A stretch of DNA of 64,000 nucleotides from Bifidobacterium cuniculi (GTDB lineage: Bacteria > Actinomycetota > Actinomycetes > Actinomycetales > Bifidobacteriaceae), in assembly GCF_000741575.1 (NCBI RefSeq), contig NZ_JGYV01000002.1, positions 44,873 to 108,872 on the forward strand, in the 5' to 3' direction. Shown one piece after another: positions 37,005 through 45,556 of the stretch; the first letter of the stretch is position 1, and every line of letters starts with the position of its first letter. Position numbers and translations under genes: made by a program. A model generated the notes under the pieces. The model was given only the letters and a program-made list of their open reading frames with translations. It was not told the DNA's origin and made no database searches.

Positions 37005-38034
37005 TGGGGGCCACTTTCTGGATGTCGATGATGCGCGGCGCGCCGTCGGCATCGCGGATGAACAGGATCGCCAGCGCGTTGCCGGTCGGCATGTACGGCG
37101 TCTTCGCGATGAGGGTCTTGGCCAGCGTCTTGGTGGCGCACATCGGCCGCAGGTGTTCGAACATGCCGCCGATGACGGGCCGGTGCATGCATACGGCGCC
37201 GGTGGTGCCGCCGTCGAGCGCGTCGTCGATGAGTGTGGCGAAGGTGTCCCAGGCTGCCTGCGGGTCGGCGGCGAAGGCGTCCTCGGTGAGCTGGTCGACG
37301 AGGTGGACGGTCATGCCGGTCTGCCAGCTGAGCATTTCCATGGTCTGCTGGCAGCGCACCCACGGCGAGCTGGCGAGCCGGGTGGGGGCGTAGCAGGCGA
37401 GTTCGCGGTCGAGCGCGTAGGCGGCCACCGCGCCGTTGGGGGTGATGGGGCGCGCGGCGTCGGTGCCCTTCCACTGTTTGCGCGACTCCGCCTTGGCGTG
37501 GCGCACCAGCAGGAGGGTGGCGGCATGGTCGGCGCCTTCCTCGAGGCGGTCGACGAAGAGCGCGAGGATGTCGCGGTCGGTGGAGTGGGTGAGCTTCTTG
37601 CGCGCCTGGTCGATGGTGAGCCAGACGACGCCGTTGATCTCGTCGGCGTCGGCGCGGTGGACGGGGCCGAAGGCGGGGGCGAGGAGACGCGCGTGTGCAC
37701 GGTCGAGGAGGGTGGCCATCCAGTAGGCGACGTGCTTGACCGTGCCGTCGCCGGCGACCTTGTGGCGGGCCTTGCGTCCCTCGGCGGCCAGCGGGTATTC
37801 GACGTCGCCGAGCCAGGCACCCAGCTGGACGTCGTGGCCGGTCTCCTCGCCGATCTCGCGCACCGCGGCGTGGCGGTGCGACTCGTTCGCCTCGAGCTTG
37901 CCCTTCGGCCAGCTCCAGTCGTCGTACTTGGGACGGTGCACCACGCAGACCTCGACTTGCCCGGTGTGTTCGTTGTGGCGGTAGAGGATGCCGCCGGCCG
38001 CCTCGACGATGCGTTTGCTGCTCATGGCGCCCAT
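36994..38034 (-). CDS. MutT1-like Nudix hydrolase fused to histidine phosphatase
   Basis: A 346-residue two-domain protein like mycobacterial MutT1. The N-terminal Nudix box is [24 protein letters not shown] (residues ~45-67). The C-terminal histidine-phosphatase domain begins [11 protein letters not shown] near residue 175. In mycobacteria this enzyme hydrolyses 8-oxo-GTP and diadenosine polyphosphates and clears oxidised nucleotides. Start ATG 38034 or the nearby ATG 38025 are both possible. The gene order mutT1-ppk1 is also that of mycobacteria, suggesting a lasting link between nucleotide sanitation and polyphosphate. Confidence 0.9.
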   Translation of the reverse strand: MGAMSSKRIVEAAGGILYRHNEHTGQVEVCVVHRPKYDDWSWPKGKLEANESHRHAAVREIGEETGHDVQLGAWLGDVEYPLAAEGRKARHKVAGDGTVKHVAYWMATLLDRAHARLLAPAFGPVHRADADEINGVVWLTIDQARKKLTHSTDRDILALFVDRLEEGADHAATLLLVRHAKAESRKQWKGTDAARPITPNGAVAAYALDRELACYAPTRLASSPWVRCQQTMEMLSWQTGMTVHLVDQLTEDAFAADPQAAWDTFATLIDDALDGGTTGAVCMHRPVIGGMFEHLRPMCATKTLAKTLIAKTPYMPTGNALAILFIRDADGAPRIIDIQKVAPIVY

Positions 38035-38070
38035 TGTAGTGTGTGGTGCCGTGGGGTGTCGTTCCCGGGA

Positions 38071-38090
38071 TTAAAGCGGGCACCCGGTCG
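38071..38090 (+). repeat. Single copy of the 20-base family D repeat
   Basis: TTAAAGCGGGCACCCGGTCG lies between the starts and ends of the mutT1-like and ppk genes (mutT1-like start at 38034, ppk stop at 38101) and follows GTTCCCGGGA. The same unit occurs five times at 51448-51610, where GTTCCCGGGA also precedes the first copy. Confidence 0.85.
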
Positions 38091-38100
38091 GGGAAGGGGT

Positions 38101-40335
38101 TCAGCTGTGCTTGGGGCGACGCTGGTGCTTGCGGATCAGGTACTCCTGGCTGTCCACCAGCGGGCGGCCCTCGGCGTCCTTCGAGTGGCGCACGTAGGTG
38201 CCGTCGGGCTCCATGTGCCAGCTCGAGGTGGTGTCTGCCATCTGCAGGTCGATGTAGTTGATCAGCTCGTCGATCTGCTCGGGTGCGGTGATGCGCACCA
38301 AGGCCTCCACGCGCCGGTCGAGGTTGCGGTGCATGAGGTCGGCGGAACCGATCCACACTTCCGGGCCGGCGATGGGGCCTTCGCCGATCTGCGGGCCGTC
38401 GGAGTTGGCGAAGGCGTAGATGCGGCTGTGCTCCAGGAAGCGGCCGAGGATGGAACGCACGCGGATGTTCTCGCTCAGGCCGGGCACGCCGGGCTTGAGC
38501 GAGCAGATGCCGCGCTCGACGATGTCGATCTTCACGCCCGCCTGGCTGGCGCGGTAGAGCGCGTCGATGGTCTTCTCGTCCACGATCGAGTTGACCTTGA
38601 TCTTGATCCATGCCTCCTTGCCGGCGCGTGCGGCGTCCTCCTCGCGGCGGATGCGCTGGATCAGGCCGCTGCGCACGGTGCGCGGCGCCACCAGCAGGCG
38701 GTGGAAGCTCGACTTCGGCGCGTAGCCGGACAGCTGGTTGAACAGCCTCGTCATGTCCTGGCCGACCACCGGGTCGCAGGTCAGCAGGCCCAGGTCGGTG
38801 TACTGGCGGGCGGTCTTCGGGTTGTAGTTGCCGGTGCCCACGTGGCAGTAGCGCTTGAGTCCGTCGGCTTCCTGGCGCACCACCAGCGAGAGCTTGCAGT
38901 GGGTCTTGAGGCCCACGATGCCGTAGACCACGTGCACGCCGGCGCGTTCGAGCTTGCGCGCCCACGCGATGTTCGCGTCCTCGTCGAAGCGCGCCTTGAG
39001 CTCCACGAGCGCCAGCACCTGCTTGCCGGCGTGCGCGGCGTCGATGAGCGCGTCGATGATCGGCGAGTTGCTCGACGTGCGGTACAGCGTCTGCTTGATG
39101 GCGAGCACCTTCGGGTCGGCGGCGGCCTGCGCGAGGAAGGCCTGCACGGAGGTGGAGAAGGAGTCGTAGGGGTGGTGCAGCAGGATGTCGCGCTCGCGGA
39201 TCGCGGCGAAGATGTCCTGCGCGCGGCTCGACTCGACTTCGGCGATCTGCCGGTTCGTGGTGGGCACGAAGGGGCGGAACTTCAGGTCGGGCCGGTCGAT
39301 GCCGCCGAGTTCGAAGAGCACGGTCGCGTCGAGCGGCGCCGGCAGCCGGTATACTTCGTCGGCGCTCACGCCCATCTGGTCGGCGAGCAGCTGGGAGAGG
39401 AACGGCGAGGTCTCGTCGGAGATCTCCAGGCGGATCGGCGGTCCGAAGCGGCGGCGCAGCAGCTCCTTCTCGATGGCGTTGAGCAGGTTCTCGGCGTCGT
39501 CCTCCTCGACCTCGATGTCCTCGTTGCGGGTGACGCGGAAGGAGCGCGCCTCCTTGATGATCATGCCCGGGAAGAGCGACTCGAGGTGCGCGATGATGAG
39601 GTTCTCCATGGTGATGAAGCCGTAGCGCACTTCCTGGGAGTCGTCTTCGGTCATGTCGGCGACGGGCACCAGGCGGTTGAGGTTGTCCGGGATCTTCACG
39701 CGGGCGAAGTGCGACTTGCCGGAAGCCGGGTTCTCCACGAGCACCGCCAGGTTGATGGAGTTGCCGGAGATGTACGGGAAGGGGTGGGCCGGGTCCACGG
39801 CGAGCGGCGTGAGCACGGGGTAGACCTGCTGGCGGAAGTAGCGTGCGAGGCGCTCCTGCTCGGAGATGGACAGCTTGTCCCAGCCGAGCAGCGTGATGTT
39901 CTCCTTGGCGAGGTCCGGCAGGATGTGGTCGACCACGTAGTGGGCGTGCTCGTCCTGCAGCTTGTGCGCCTGCTCGCTGATGGCGCGCATCTGCTGGCGC
40001 GGGCTGAGGCCCGACGGGCTGGTCACGGCGATGCCCGTGTCGATGCGGCGCTTGAGGCCGGCGACGCGGACCATGAAGAACTCGTCGAGGTTGCTGGCGA
40101 AGATCGCGGCGAAGGTGGCGCGTTCGATGATCGGAATGGTCTCGTCCTGGGCGAGTTCGAGCACACGCTTGTTGAACTTGAGCCAGCTGAGCTCACGGTC
40201 GAAGAAGCGGTCCTCGGGCAGGGGCTGCTCGCCGGTGAGCGTCTCCCGCTTGTCGTTCTTGTCGGTCTCCGCGATGTGTTCGGCAATCTGGCTGCGCAGG
40301 ATCGCCTTCGAAGGTGCGTCAAAAATCTGTGTCAT
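38101..40335 (-). CDS. ppk1: Polyphosphate kinase 1
   Basis: A 744-residue enzyme that makes polyphosphate from ATP and reverses the reaction. The domain order is standard: N-terminal part [14 protein letters not shown], head part with [10 protein letters not shown], then the catalytic core with H-H-P-Y-D-S-F, T-H-C-K-L-S-L and [13 protein letters not shown], where the two His residues of the active site lie. The ATG at 40335 gives the normal N-terminus; the frame is open upstream but lacks conservation. Transcription runs toward the mutT1-like gene 66 bases away, so the three leftward genes may share a transcript. Confidence 0.97.
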   Translation of the reverse strand: MTQIFDAPSKAILRSQIAEHIAETDKNDKRETLTGEQPLPEDRFFDRELSWLKFNKRVLELAQDETIPIIERATFAAIFASNLDEFFMVRVAGLKRRIDTGIAVTSPSGLSPRQQMRAISEQAHKLQDEHAHYVVDHILPDLAKENITLLGWDKLSISEQERLARYFRQQVYPVLTPLAVDPAHPFPYISGNSINLAVLVENPASGKSHFARVKIPDNLNRLVPVADMTEDDSQEVRYGFITMENLIIAHLESLFPGMIIKEARSFRVTRNEDIEVEEDDAENLLNAIEKELLRRRFGPPIRLEISDETSPFLSQLLADQMGVSADEVYRLPAPLDATVLFELGGIDRPDLKFRPFVPTTNRQIAEVESSRAQDIFAAIRERDILLHHPYDSFSTSVQAFLAQAAADPKVLAIKQTLYRTSSNSPIIDALIDAAHAGKQVLALVELKARFDEDANIAWARKLERAGVHVVYGIVGLKTHCKLSLVVRQEADGLKRYCHVGTGNYNPKTARQYTDLGLLTCDPVVGQDMTRLFNQLSGYAPKSSFHRLLVAPRTVRSGLIQRIRREEDAARAGKEAWIKIKVNSIVDEKTIDALYRASQAGVKIDIVERGICSLKPGVPGLSENIRVRSILGRFLEHSRIYAFANSDGPQIGEGPIAGPEVWIGSADLMHRNLDRRVEALVRITAPEQIDELINYIDLQMADTTSSWHMEPDGTYVRHSKDAEGRPLVDSQEYLIRKHQRRPKHS

Positions 40336-40794
40336 GCACTCTACTTTAGGGGGTGAAGTCCGGGAAATCACTGAAAATGAGGAAAAAATTCTGTAAATTT
40401 TATCCGCCCGAGGATTGCCACGGAGCGGTGCGTATTGTAGTGCACCGAGCTGGGTGCAGGGGAGCCGGTGGCCGGGCGGCGGTTTTTCGACACGCCGACG
40501 TGCGTGTTCATCTGAACAAAGAGGCGGCTTTTTGCGCACAAAAACGCCCGTCCCGATGTTGCGTTGGGCGAGGAAACGCTCACCTGACCGCACAAAACGA
40601 ACATTTCGCTGGTCGGACATCTGTCGGCTTGCGTCGGCGCCGGAATTGAGCATAATGGTCAAGTACAAGGACAACTGAAGAGCAGACCCACAAATAGAGT
40701 ATGATCCGCAAGATTATTACGTTGGGCGGGTATTGGAAAGACTTACCGTTGCAACGAGGAGGTTGTGCAGAGTTTCTGCCTGAGTTGAACTTGG
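40336..40794. other. Gene-poor gap between ppk1 and the pilus locus
   Basis: Bases 40336-40440 are relatively A+T-rich and should hold the ppk1 promoter. From about 40650 a promoter-like TTGAGCATAATGG stretch precedes a ~130-base region that ends in a strong terminator at 40795-40831. The in-frame open region starting at ATG 40701 runs straight through this terminator and into a palindrome, so it is not accepted as a gene. A short untranslated RNA (about 40690-40831) is possible but no known RNA family was recognised. Confidence 0.4.
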
Positions 40795-40831
40795 AAGGAG
40801 GACCCCACCGGAAGGTGGGGTCCTCCTTTTT
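40795..40831 (+). terminator. Strong intrinsic terminator
   Basis: AAGGAGGACCCCACC and GGTGGGGTCCTCCTT form a perfect 15-base stem with a GGAA loop and a T-run. No protein gene directly precedes it on the plus strand, which implies an unrecognised transcript from about 40690. Confidence 0.85.
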
Positions 40832-40850
40832 GTGTCTGGGGTCCGTTGGT

Positions 40851-40975
40851 GGGTTGGTGGTTCACGGTTTTTCGGGGTCGTGGAATCGTGCGCTCCTTGG
40901 CGGCGCACAACTCGAGTTGTGCGCCGCCAAGGAGCGCACGATTCCACGACCCCGAAAAACGTGAACCACCAACCC
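40851..40975. repeat. Very long palindrome, family C (about 62-base arms)
   Basis: Arms 40851-40913 and 40914-40975 meet at CTCGAG and are complementary except for one extra G in the left arm. The arm runs GGGTTGGTGG, a TTTTTCGGGG block, GGAATCGTGCGCTCC and GGCGGCGCACAACTC. It separates the terminator from the start region of the pilus gene cluster. Confidence 0.92.
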
Positions 40976-41071
40976 ATGGCCGTGTTCGCCCGGGGAATGA
41001 AGTGGGTCGTCCGACCACACGAGGCCGGCAATGTTGCGGCAGGGCTGGCAAAGGGGCTTGAATCCCATGGC

Positions 41072-42058
41072 ATGAACATTGCAACATCCTTGATTCCCGC
41101 CGGTCGCACCGTCCGTCCCGCCACGGAACGGCAGGGGAGACGGCAGGTGCGTCCCGACCGCTTCTACGTGCCCCGCTCGCCGCACGTCAGCGCCGGCACC
41201 CTTGCGCAGGCCCTCCGTCCCGTCACCCAGGTGGAGGTGACGGGACGCAACGTCGTCACCTGCTCCAGCGCCAGCGGCGGGGCAGGCACCTCTACCTTCG
41301 CCGCCATCCTCGCCCGCCGTCTGGCAGGCCGATCACAGTCGGTGGCCCTGGTGGACGCCGACCTGGCGACGGCCGCCGGTGGCCTCGACGTGCTCCTCGG
41401 ACTGGAACAGGACCGCGGGCTGCGCTGGCACGGCATCCACGCACCGCTCGGCCAGCTCAACGGCGCCGCCCTGGCACACCAGTTGCCGCGCTGGGACGGC
41501 GTCGGCGTGCTCGCCTTCAACCCGTGGCAGGGCGACACGCCGGCCTGGTTCGAGATCCAGGCGGCCCTGCAGGCCCTGGCCGACCTCCACGACATCGTCG
41601 TCGTGGACGCAGGCCGCGGCGCCATGCTCGACCAGGTGCCCGCGCTCATCGAGGCAAGCCACCTCGTGGTCGCCCAGCTGTCCGTCCTCGGCCTGGCGCG
41701 CGCCCGAACCCACGTCGAATGGCTCGAACGCATCGCCCAGGACAGCGTGGAGCGACGCACGCAGCCGCCCGGCATCGGCGAAGGACCCAAACCCGTCGCC
41801 GCCAGCGCCGGGCAGGTGGTGGCCGTGGTGGGGGCCGAACCCCTCGGCGCGGTGCGCGGCAAGGGAGTCGTGTCCGTGCAGGAGGCAAGGGAGCATCTGG
41901 GGACGGCGGTCACCGGCCCGCTGCATCCCGACCGCACGATCGCCGCGGACGTGCTCGAAGGACTCGGCATCCGCAAGGTGCCCCGACGCATGGCGCGCGT
42001 CGTCGACCAGGCCGCCCAGGCCGTGCTCGACGCCGTGGAACAGCGGAGGCAGCCGTGA
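41072..42058 (+). CDS. Tad/Flp pilus assembly protein, CpaE/TadZ-like
   Basis: A MinD/ParA-like ATPase of about 328 residues that localises the Tad secretion machinery at the pole or septum. The core shows V-T-C-S-S-A-S-G-G-A-G-T-S-T (deviant Walker A), L-V-D-A-D-L-A-T-A-A-G-G-L-D and V-V-V-D-A-G-R-G. The start is uncertain: the frame is open to 40832 through the palindrome, with possible ATGs at 40976 and 41072; 41072 is chosen because residues upstream look non-coding-like. The TGA at 42056 overlaps the GTG start of the next gene. Confidence 0.82.
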   Translation: MNIATSLIPAGRTVRPATERQGRRQVRPDRFYVPRSPHVSAGTLAQALRPVTQVEVTGRNVVTCSSASGGAGTSTFAAILARRLAGRSQSVALVDADLATAAGGLDVLLGLEQDRGLRWHGIHAPLGQLNGAALAHQLPRWDGVGVLAFNPWQGDTPAWFEIQAALQALADLHDIVVVDAGRGAMLDQVPALIEASHLVVAQLSVLGLARARTHVEWLERIAQDSVERRTQPPGIGEGPKPVAASAGQVVAVVGAEPLGAVRGKGVVSVQEAREHLGTAVTGPLHPDRTIAADVLEGLGIRKVPRRMARVVDQAAQAVLDAVEQRRQP

Positions 42059-43122
42059 GCGCGGGACGTGCCCTCGGCGTCCCGCTGCCGGTCCGCGGAC
42101 GGCGACGGCGACAGGCGGCACTCGACTTCGGGCCGTTGGCCCAGCTGGCCGCCGACTCGCGCGTGACCGACCTCACCGTCACCTGCGACGGCGCCGTCTG
42201 GGCCGACCGCGGTCGCGGCATGGAACGCGCAGCCACCGCCATTCCGCTGTCCGACCCGGCCGTCCTGCGCGACCTCGCGGTGCGCCTGTGCGCACAGCTG
42301 CAATGCCGGCTCGACGAGGCGCGGCCCATCGCCGACGCCGGCGCACCCGACGGCACGCGCATCCACGCCGTCATCGCACCGATCGTGCCGCAGGGGGCCG
42401 CCCTGTCCATCCGCTTCCCCGACATTGTCGCAGCCGACCTCGGCGCATTGGCCGCCGGCGGCCTGTGCCCGCGCGAATGGGTGCCGATGCTCGCCTGCCT
42501 GGTACGTCGCCGCGCCAACATCCTCATTACCGGCGGCACCGGCGCGGGCAAGACCACCCTGCTCAAGGCGCTCCTGGCATGCGCGGATCCCGCCGACCGC
42601 ATCGTGACCGTCGAGGAGACGCGCGAACTGGCTTGCGTGCCCCACCCGCACGTCGTGTCCCTGGTGACGCGCGCCGCCAACGTGGAGGGGGCCGGCGAGG
42701 TGGGCCTGCCGGAACTCGTCAAGGCGACGCTGCGCATGAGGCCCGACCGCGTGGTGGTGGGTGAATGCCGTGGCGAGGAGATCGTCGACGTGCTGCGCGC
42801 ACTCAACTCCGGGCACCGTGGATCGCTGACCACGCTCCATGCGAACGGCGTATGGCAAGTGCCGGCCCGCCTGACTTCCCTGGGGCTCCTGGCGGGGGTG
42901 GAGCCGGCGACGCTCGCCACGCTCGCCGCCGGCGCCTTCGACGTGGTGCTCCATGTGGAGCGGTTGCCTGGCGTGCGTCGACTGGTGCAGTTGGGGGTGC
43001 TGGCCGGCGAGGACGGCCGGCTGCGCGGACGGGTGGCGATCCGCTGGAACGGCGCGGGGCTGGGCGTGGCCGGGGAAGCCTGGGAGCGCTTCGCCGGTCA
43101 ATGGGCGCGGGTGGGTCCATGA
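42055..43122 (+). CDS. tadA: Tad secretion ATPase TadA/CpaF
   Basis: A 355-residue hexameric type II/IV secretion ATPase that drives pilus assembly. Walker A is G-G-T-G-A-G-K-T-T-L near residue 160, followed by V-E-E-T-R-E-L (Asp box equivalent), R-M-R-P-D-R-V-V-V-G-E-C-R-G (Walker B) and G-S-L-T-T-L-H-A-N. Start GTG 42055 overlaps the previous stop (GTGA) and has GGAGG nine bases before it. No transmembrane part. The gene order tadZ-tadA-tadB-tadC is standard in Actinobacteria. Confidence 0.93.
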   Translation: MSAGRALGVPLPVRGRRRRQAALDFGPLAQLAADSRVTDLTVTCDGAVWADRGRGMERAATAIPLSDPAVLRDLAVRLCAQLQCRLDEARPIADAGAPDGTRIHAVIAPIVPQGAALSIRFPDIVAADLGALAAGGLCPREWVPMLACLVRRRANILITGGTGAGKTTLLKALLACADPADRIVTVEETRELACVPHPHVVSLVTRAANVEGAGEVGLPELVKATLRMRPDRVVVGECRGEEIVDVLRALNSGHRGSLTTLHANGVWQVPARLTSLGLLAGVEPATLATLAAGAFDVVLHVERLPGVRRLVQLGVLAGEDGRLRGRVAIRWNGAGLGVAGEAWERFAGQWARVGP

Positions 43123-43742
43123 GCGCGGGGATGGCTGCGCTGGCCTGCGCCCTGGCGGTGGCGGCATGGCCCGTGCACGGACGCGATCCCGCCGGCGTGC
43201 CGTCCGCCAAGCCGACGCCCCGCCGCGGGCTGGCGGTGACCCTGGCCCTGGTGGCTGCCTCGCTCAAGGCCGGCGCGGGAACGCACCAGGCCCTGGAGCG
43301 GCACTTGGGGGAGGGGCTGGACGACGTGGACGGCGACCTCGACGTCGACGTGGTGCGCGAGCGCCTGCGGCGTTGCCGTCTGGACGAGGAGACCGGAGCG
43401 GAGGTGGACGAGGTGGCGCATGGCCTGCGTGCGGCGGTGTTGGTGAGCCGCATGCTGGGCTGCCCGCTGGCCCGTTGCGTGGAGGCGGTGCGAGCGAGCG
43501 CTGCGCGGATGAGGCTTCGCGAGGACTTGCGCCGCAACGCGTTCGCGGTGCCGGCTTCGACGATGAGGCTGCTGCTGGGGCTGCCGGTGGTCGTGCTGGT
43601 GCTGGGGGAGCTCATGGGTGCGCATCCCCTGCGCGTGCTGTTCGGCTCCTGGCAGGGTGCCCTGCTGCTGGTGCTCGGCATGGGCTGCTACGCATCCGGT
43701 GTGGTATGGATGCGCCGGCTCATGCGGGCGAGCGGGTCATGA
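43119..43742 (+). CDS. tadB: Tad pilus platform protein TadB-like
   Basis: A 207-residue membrane protein with the type II secretion F domain in its middle (A-S-L-K-A-G-A-G-T-H-Q-A-L-E near residue 45) and hydrophobic helices at both ends. TadB anchors the TadA motor and organises pilin extraction. The ATG at 43119 overlaps the tadA stop (ATGA). The F domain is shorter than in proteobacterial TadB (about 300 residues), as usual for actinobacterial tad loci. Confidence 0.85.
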   Translation: MSAGMAALACALAVAAWPVHGRDPAGVPSAKPTPRRGLAVTLALVAASLKAGAGTHQALERHLGEGLDDVDGDLDVDVVRERLRRCRLDEETGAEVDEVAHGLRAAVLVSRMLGCPLARCVEAVRASAARMRLREDLRRNAFAVPASTMRLLLGLPVVVLVLGELMGAHPLRVLFGSWQGALLLVLGMGCYASGVVWMRRLMRASGS

Positions 43743-44272
43743 GCGGCATCTGGGCCGTATTGGCGGCATGGTGTATGACGGCGTGCGTGCTGGCGGCGAC
43801 CGGCCGGCCGGGACGTACGGGTGAGGAGAGCCGTGACGGTTGTTTCACGTGGAACCCGACTGTGGCCCTGATGCTGGAGCTGGTGCGCGCCGCCCTGGAA
43901 CAGGGCTCGTCGATTCCGCGCGCCCTCGAGGCAGTGGGCGGCGCCTGTTCGCCGCACTTGGGGGAGCGTTGCGCGCGGGTGGCGCAGGCGCTGGACCGCG
44001 GCGTGCCGTGGGAGGACGCCTGGGACGTGGGGGAGGGTGAGGCGATGGCGCTGCTGCGGGACACCTTGCGCCGTTCGTGGACTGACGGGGCGGGCGCGGT
44101 CGGCCAGTTGGAGGCCGCCCTGGAACTGGCGGACACCCGTGAGCGCATGCGGATCGAGCGGGCGGCCTCACGGCTCTCGGTGGGCCTGCTGCTGCCCACG
44201 GGACTGTGTTTCCTGCCGGCGTTCCTGTGCGTCGGGGTCGTGCCTGCCATCATCTCGTTCACCCAGGGATGA
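43739..44272 (+). CDS. tadC: Tad pilus platform protein TadC-like
   Basis: A 177-residue membrane protein with one N-terminal helix and two C-terminal helices around an F domain (L-E-L-V-R-A-A-L-E-Q-G-S-S-I-P-R-A-L-E). It pairs with TadB as the second platform subunit. ATG 43739 overlaps the tadB stop (ATGA). The gap to the pilin gene contains a GTGCCCCGG palindrome at 44344, suggesting that pilin expression is set separately. Confidence 0.85.
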   Translation: MSGIWAVLAAWCMTACVLAATGRPGRTGEESRDGCFTWNPTVALMLELVRAALEQGSSIPRALEAVGGACSPHLGERCARVAQALDRGVPWEDAWDVGEGEAMALLRDTLRRSWTDGAGAVGQLEAALELADTRERMRIERAASRLSVGLLLPTGLCFLPAFLCVGVVPAIISFTQG

Positions 44273-44343
44273 GGGCTGGGGCGTCCGACCACATCGGTCC
44301 CGCCGCCTCGACACGGAGGCCGCCCGCGCGGCACAGTGGAAGG

Positions 44344-44363
44344 GTGCCCCGGCACCGGGGCAC
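44344..44363 (+). terminator. Perfect 20-base palindrome between tadC and the pilin gene
   Basis: GTGCCCCGG-CACCGGGGCAC is self-complementary and lies 33 bases before the pilin start. It could attenuate read-through from tadC or stabilise a processed pilin transcript. Confidence 0.45.
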
Positions 44364-44395
44364 GGACCAACGTGAACCATGGAAAGGAGACGACG

Positions 44396-44677
44396 ATGGT
44401 CGGCAAGGATATGGTCATCAAAGACGATGGGATCGGCACGATTGGGCTCATGGCGCCCGCGGAGACGCGGATGACGCGCATGAGGCGTGCCTTGGTCATG
44501 CTGGACGCACGCTGGCGCACGCTCGCCCGGGAACCTGAGGAAGGCGCGGCGACCGCCGAGTACGCGGTGGTGCTGGTGGCGGCCACCGGTTTCGCGGCCG
44601 TGCTCGTCGCGCTGCTCAAGTCCGACGCGGTCAAGACCCTGCTCACGAACATCGTGAAGAAAGCGCTGAATGTGTGA
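44396..44677 (+). CDS. Flp-type pilin-like protein (DUF4244)
   Basis: A 93-residue protein with a hydrophilic leader of about 48 residues, then G-A-A-T-A-E-Y-A-V-V-L-V-A-A-T-G-F-A, which matches the Flp/DUF4244 pilin core: Gly just before the mature start with Glu+5-like E-Y, then one hydrophobic helix. It ends K-K-A-L-N-V. It should be the main subunit of the Tad pilus after prepilin cleavage. GGAAAGGAG precedes the ATG. No prepilin peptidase gene is within the window. The next gene starts within its stop codon (TGATG). Confidence 0.88.
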   Translation: MVGKDMVIKDDGIGTIGLMAPAETRMTRMRRALVMLDARWRTLAREPEEGAATAEYAVVLVAATGFAAVLVALLKSDAVKTLLTNIVKKALNV

Positions 44678-45075
44678 TGCGGGCCGTGGTCGTTCGGCTC
44701 CGCCGCGGTGCGGGGCGACTGCGCGCATGGTGCGCCGGTGCGGACCCGGGGGCGGTGACCGCCGAGTTCGCAGTCGTCATGCCCGCCGTGATCCTCGTGG
44801 TCGCCCTGCTGCTGTATTCGGTCCGCGCCTGCGTGGTCCAGCTGGAATGCCAGGACGCGGCCTCCAACGCGGCCCGTGCCGCCGTGGTACAGGGGCCGGA
44901 CGCCTCCCTGCGTGACGTTGCCATGCAGTCCGCACCGTCGGTGAGCCAGGTGGACATCGTGCGCGCGGACGGCCGGGTCCGTGTGGAGGTGCGATGCAAG
45001 GTGGTGTCCGACCCCATGGGCGTGCTGCCGGCCAGCGTGGTCGCCACCGCCATCGGCGTGGACCAGGAGGAGTGA
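44677..45075 (+). CDS. TadE-like minor pilin
   Basis: A 132-residue protein with a TadE domain: V-T-A-E-F-A-V-V-M-P-A-V-I-L-V-V-A near residue 29, one hydrophobic helix, then a small extracellular part with two Cys. Minor pseudopilins of this kind affect pilus length or adhesion. The ATG at 44677 overlaps the pilin stop; an in-frame GTG at 44674 would add one residue. It is followed one base later by the next small gene. Confidence 0.86.
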   Translation: MRAVVVRLRRGAGRLRAWCAGADPGAVTAEFAVVMPAVILVVALLLYSVRACVVQLECQDAASNAARAAVVQGPDASLRDVAMQSAPSVSQVDIVRADGRVRVEVRCKVVSDPMGVLPASVVATAIGVDQEE

Positions 45076-45076
45076 C

Positions 45077-45421
45077 ATGCGGGACGACGAGGGCTCCGCG
45101 ACGATGGCGGGCGCCGGCCTGGTGGCGGCCGCCGCGCTGCTGCTGTCAGCACTCGCCATGGGCGGCGCCCTGGTCGTCCGCCAGGCGCAGGCGCAGTCCG
45201 CGGCTGACCTGGCCGCCCTGGCCGGGGCACAGGCACTGTGGGAATCCTCGTCCGCTCCCTGCGCCGTGGCCGTGACGGTGGGCGAGGCCAACGGCACGAA
45301 CGTGGACTCCTGCGAGGTGGACGGCGACGACGTGCAGGTCCTGGTGCGCATGGACACGGGCGTGCCCATGGTCCCGACCGTCGCGAAACACGCCCGTGCC
45401 GGTCCGCGGGAATGCGCGTGA
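45077..45421 (+). CDS. TadG/Rv3654c-like secreted small protein of the Tad locus
   Basis: A 114-residue protein that starts M-R-D-D-E-G-S-A-T, the mark of the Rv3654c-like/TadE-associated family, followed by a hydrophobic helix and A-Q-S-A-A-D-L-A-A-L-A-G-A-Q-A-L. The remaining part has two Cys and is probably extracellular. ATG 45077 comes one base after the preceding stop, with GGAGG overlapping that stop. It is the last gene of the pilus operon; dnaX starts 135 bases later. Confidence 0.82.
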   Translation: MRDDEGSATMAGAGLVAAAALLLSALAMGGALVVRQAQAQSAADLAALAGAQALWESSSAPCAVAVTVGEANGTNVDSCEVDGDDVQVLVRMDTGVPMVPTVAKHARAGPRECA

Positions 45422-45556
45422 CGGCCCAACACGCGAGCGCGTCGCCGGCATGGTGCGATGCATGCGCCGCAGGCTTACCGATTGGATGACGGACGCTGTA
45501 TTTTAGTAGCAGACATGGGGCGCTGACGGCGCCACACACCGAGGAGACGGGACATT

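Noticed and set aside
40701..40964. 87-codon open frame downstream of ppk1
   Set aside because: It reads through a strong terminator and half of a long palindrome and has no ribosome site.
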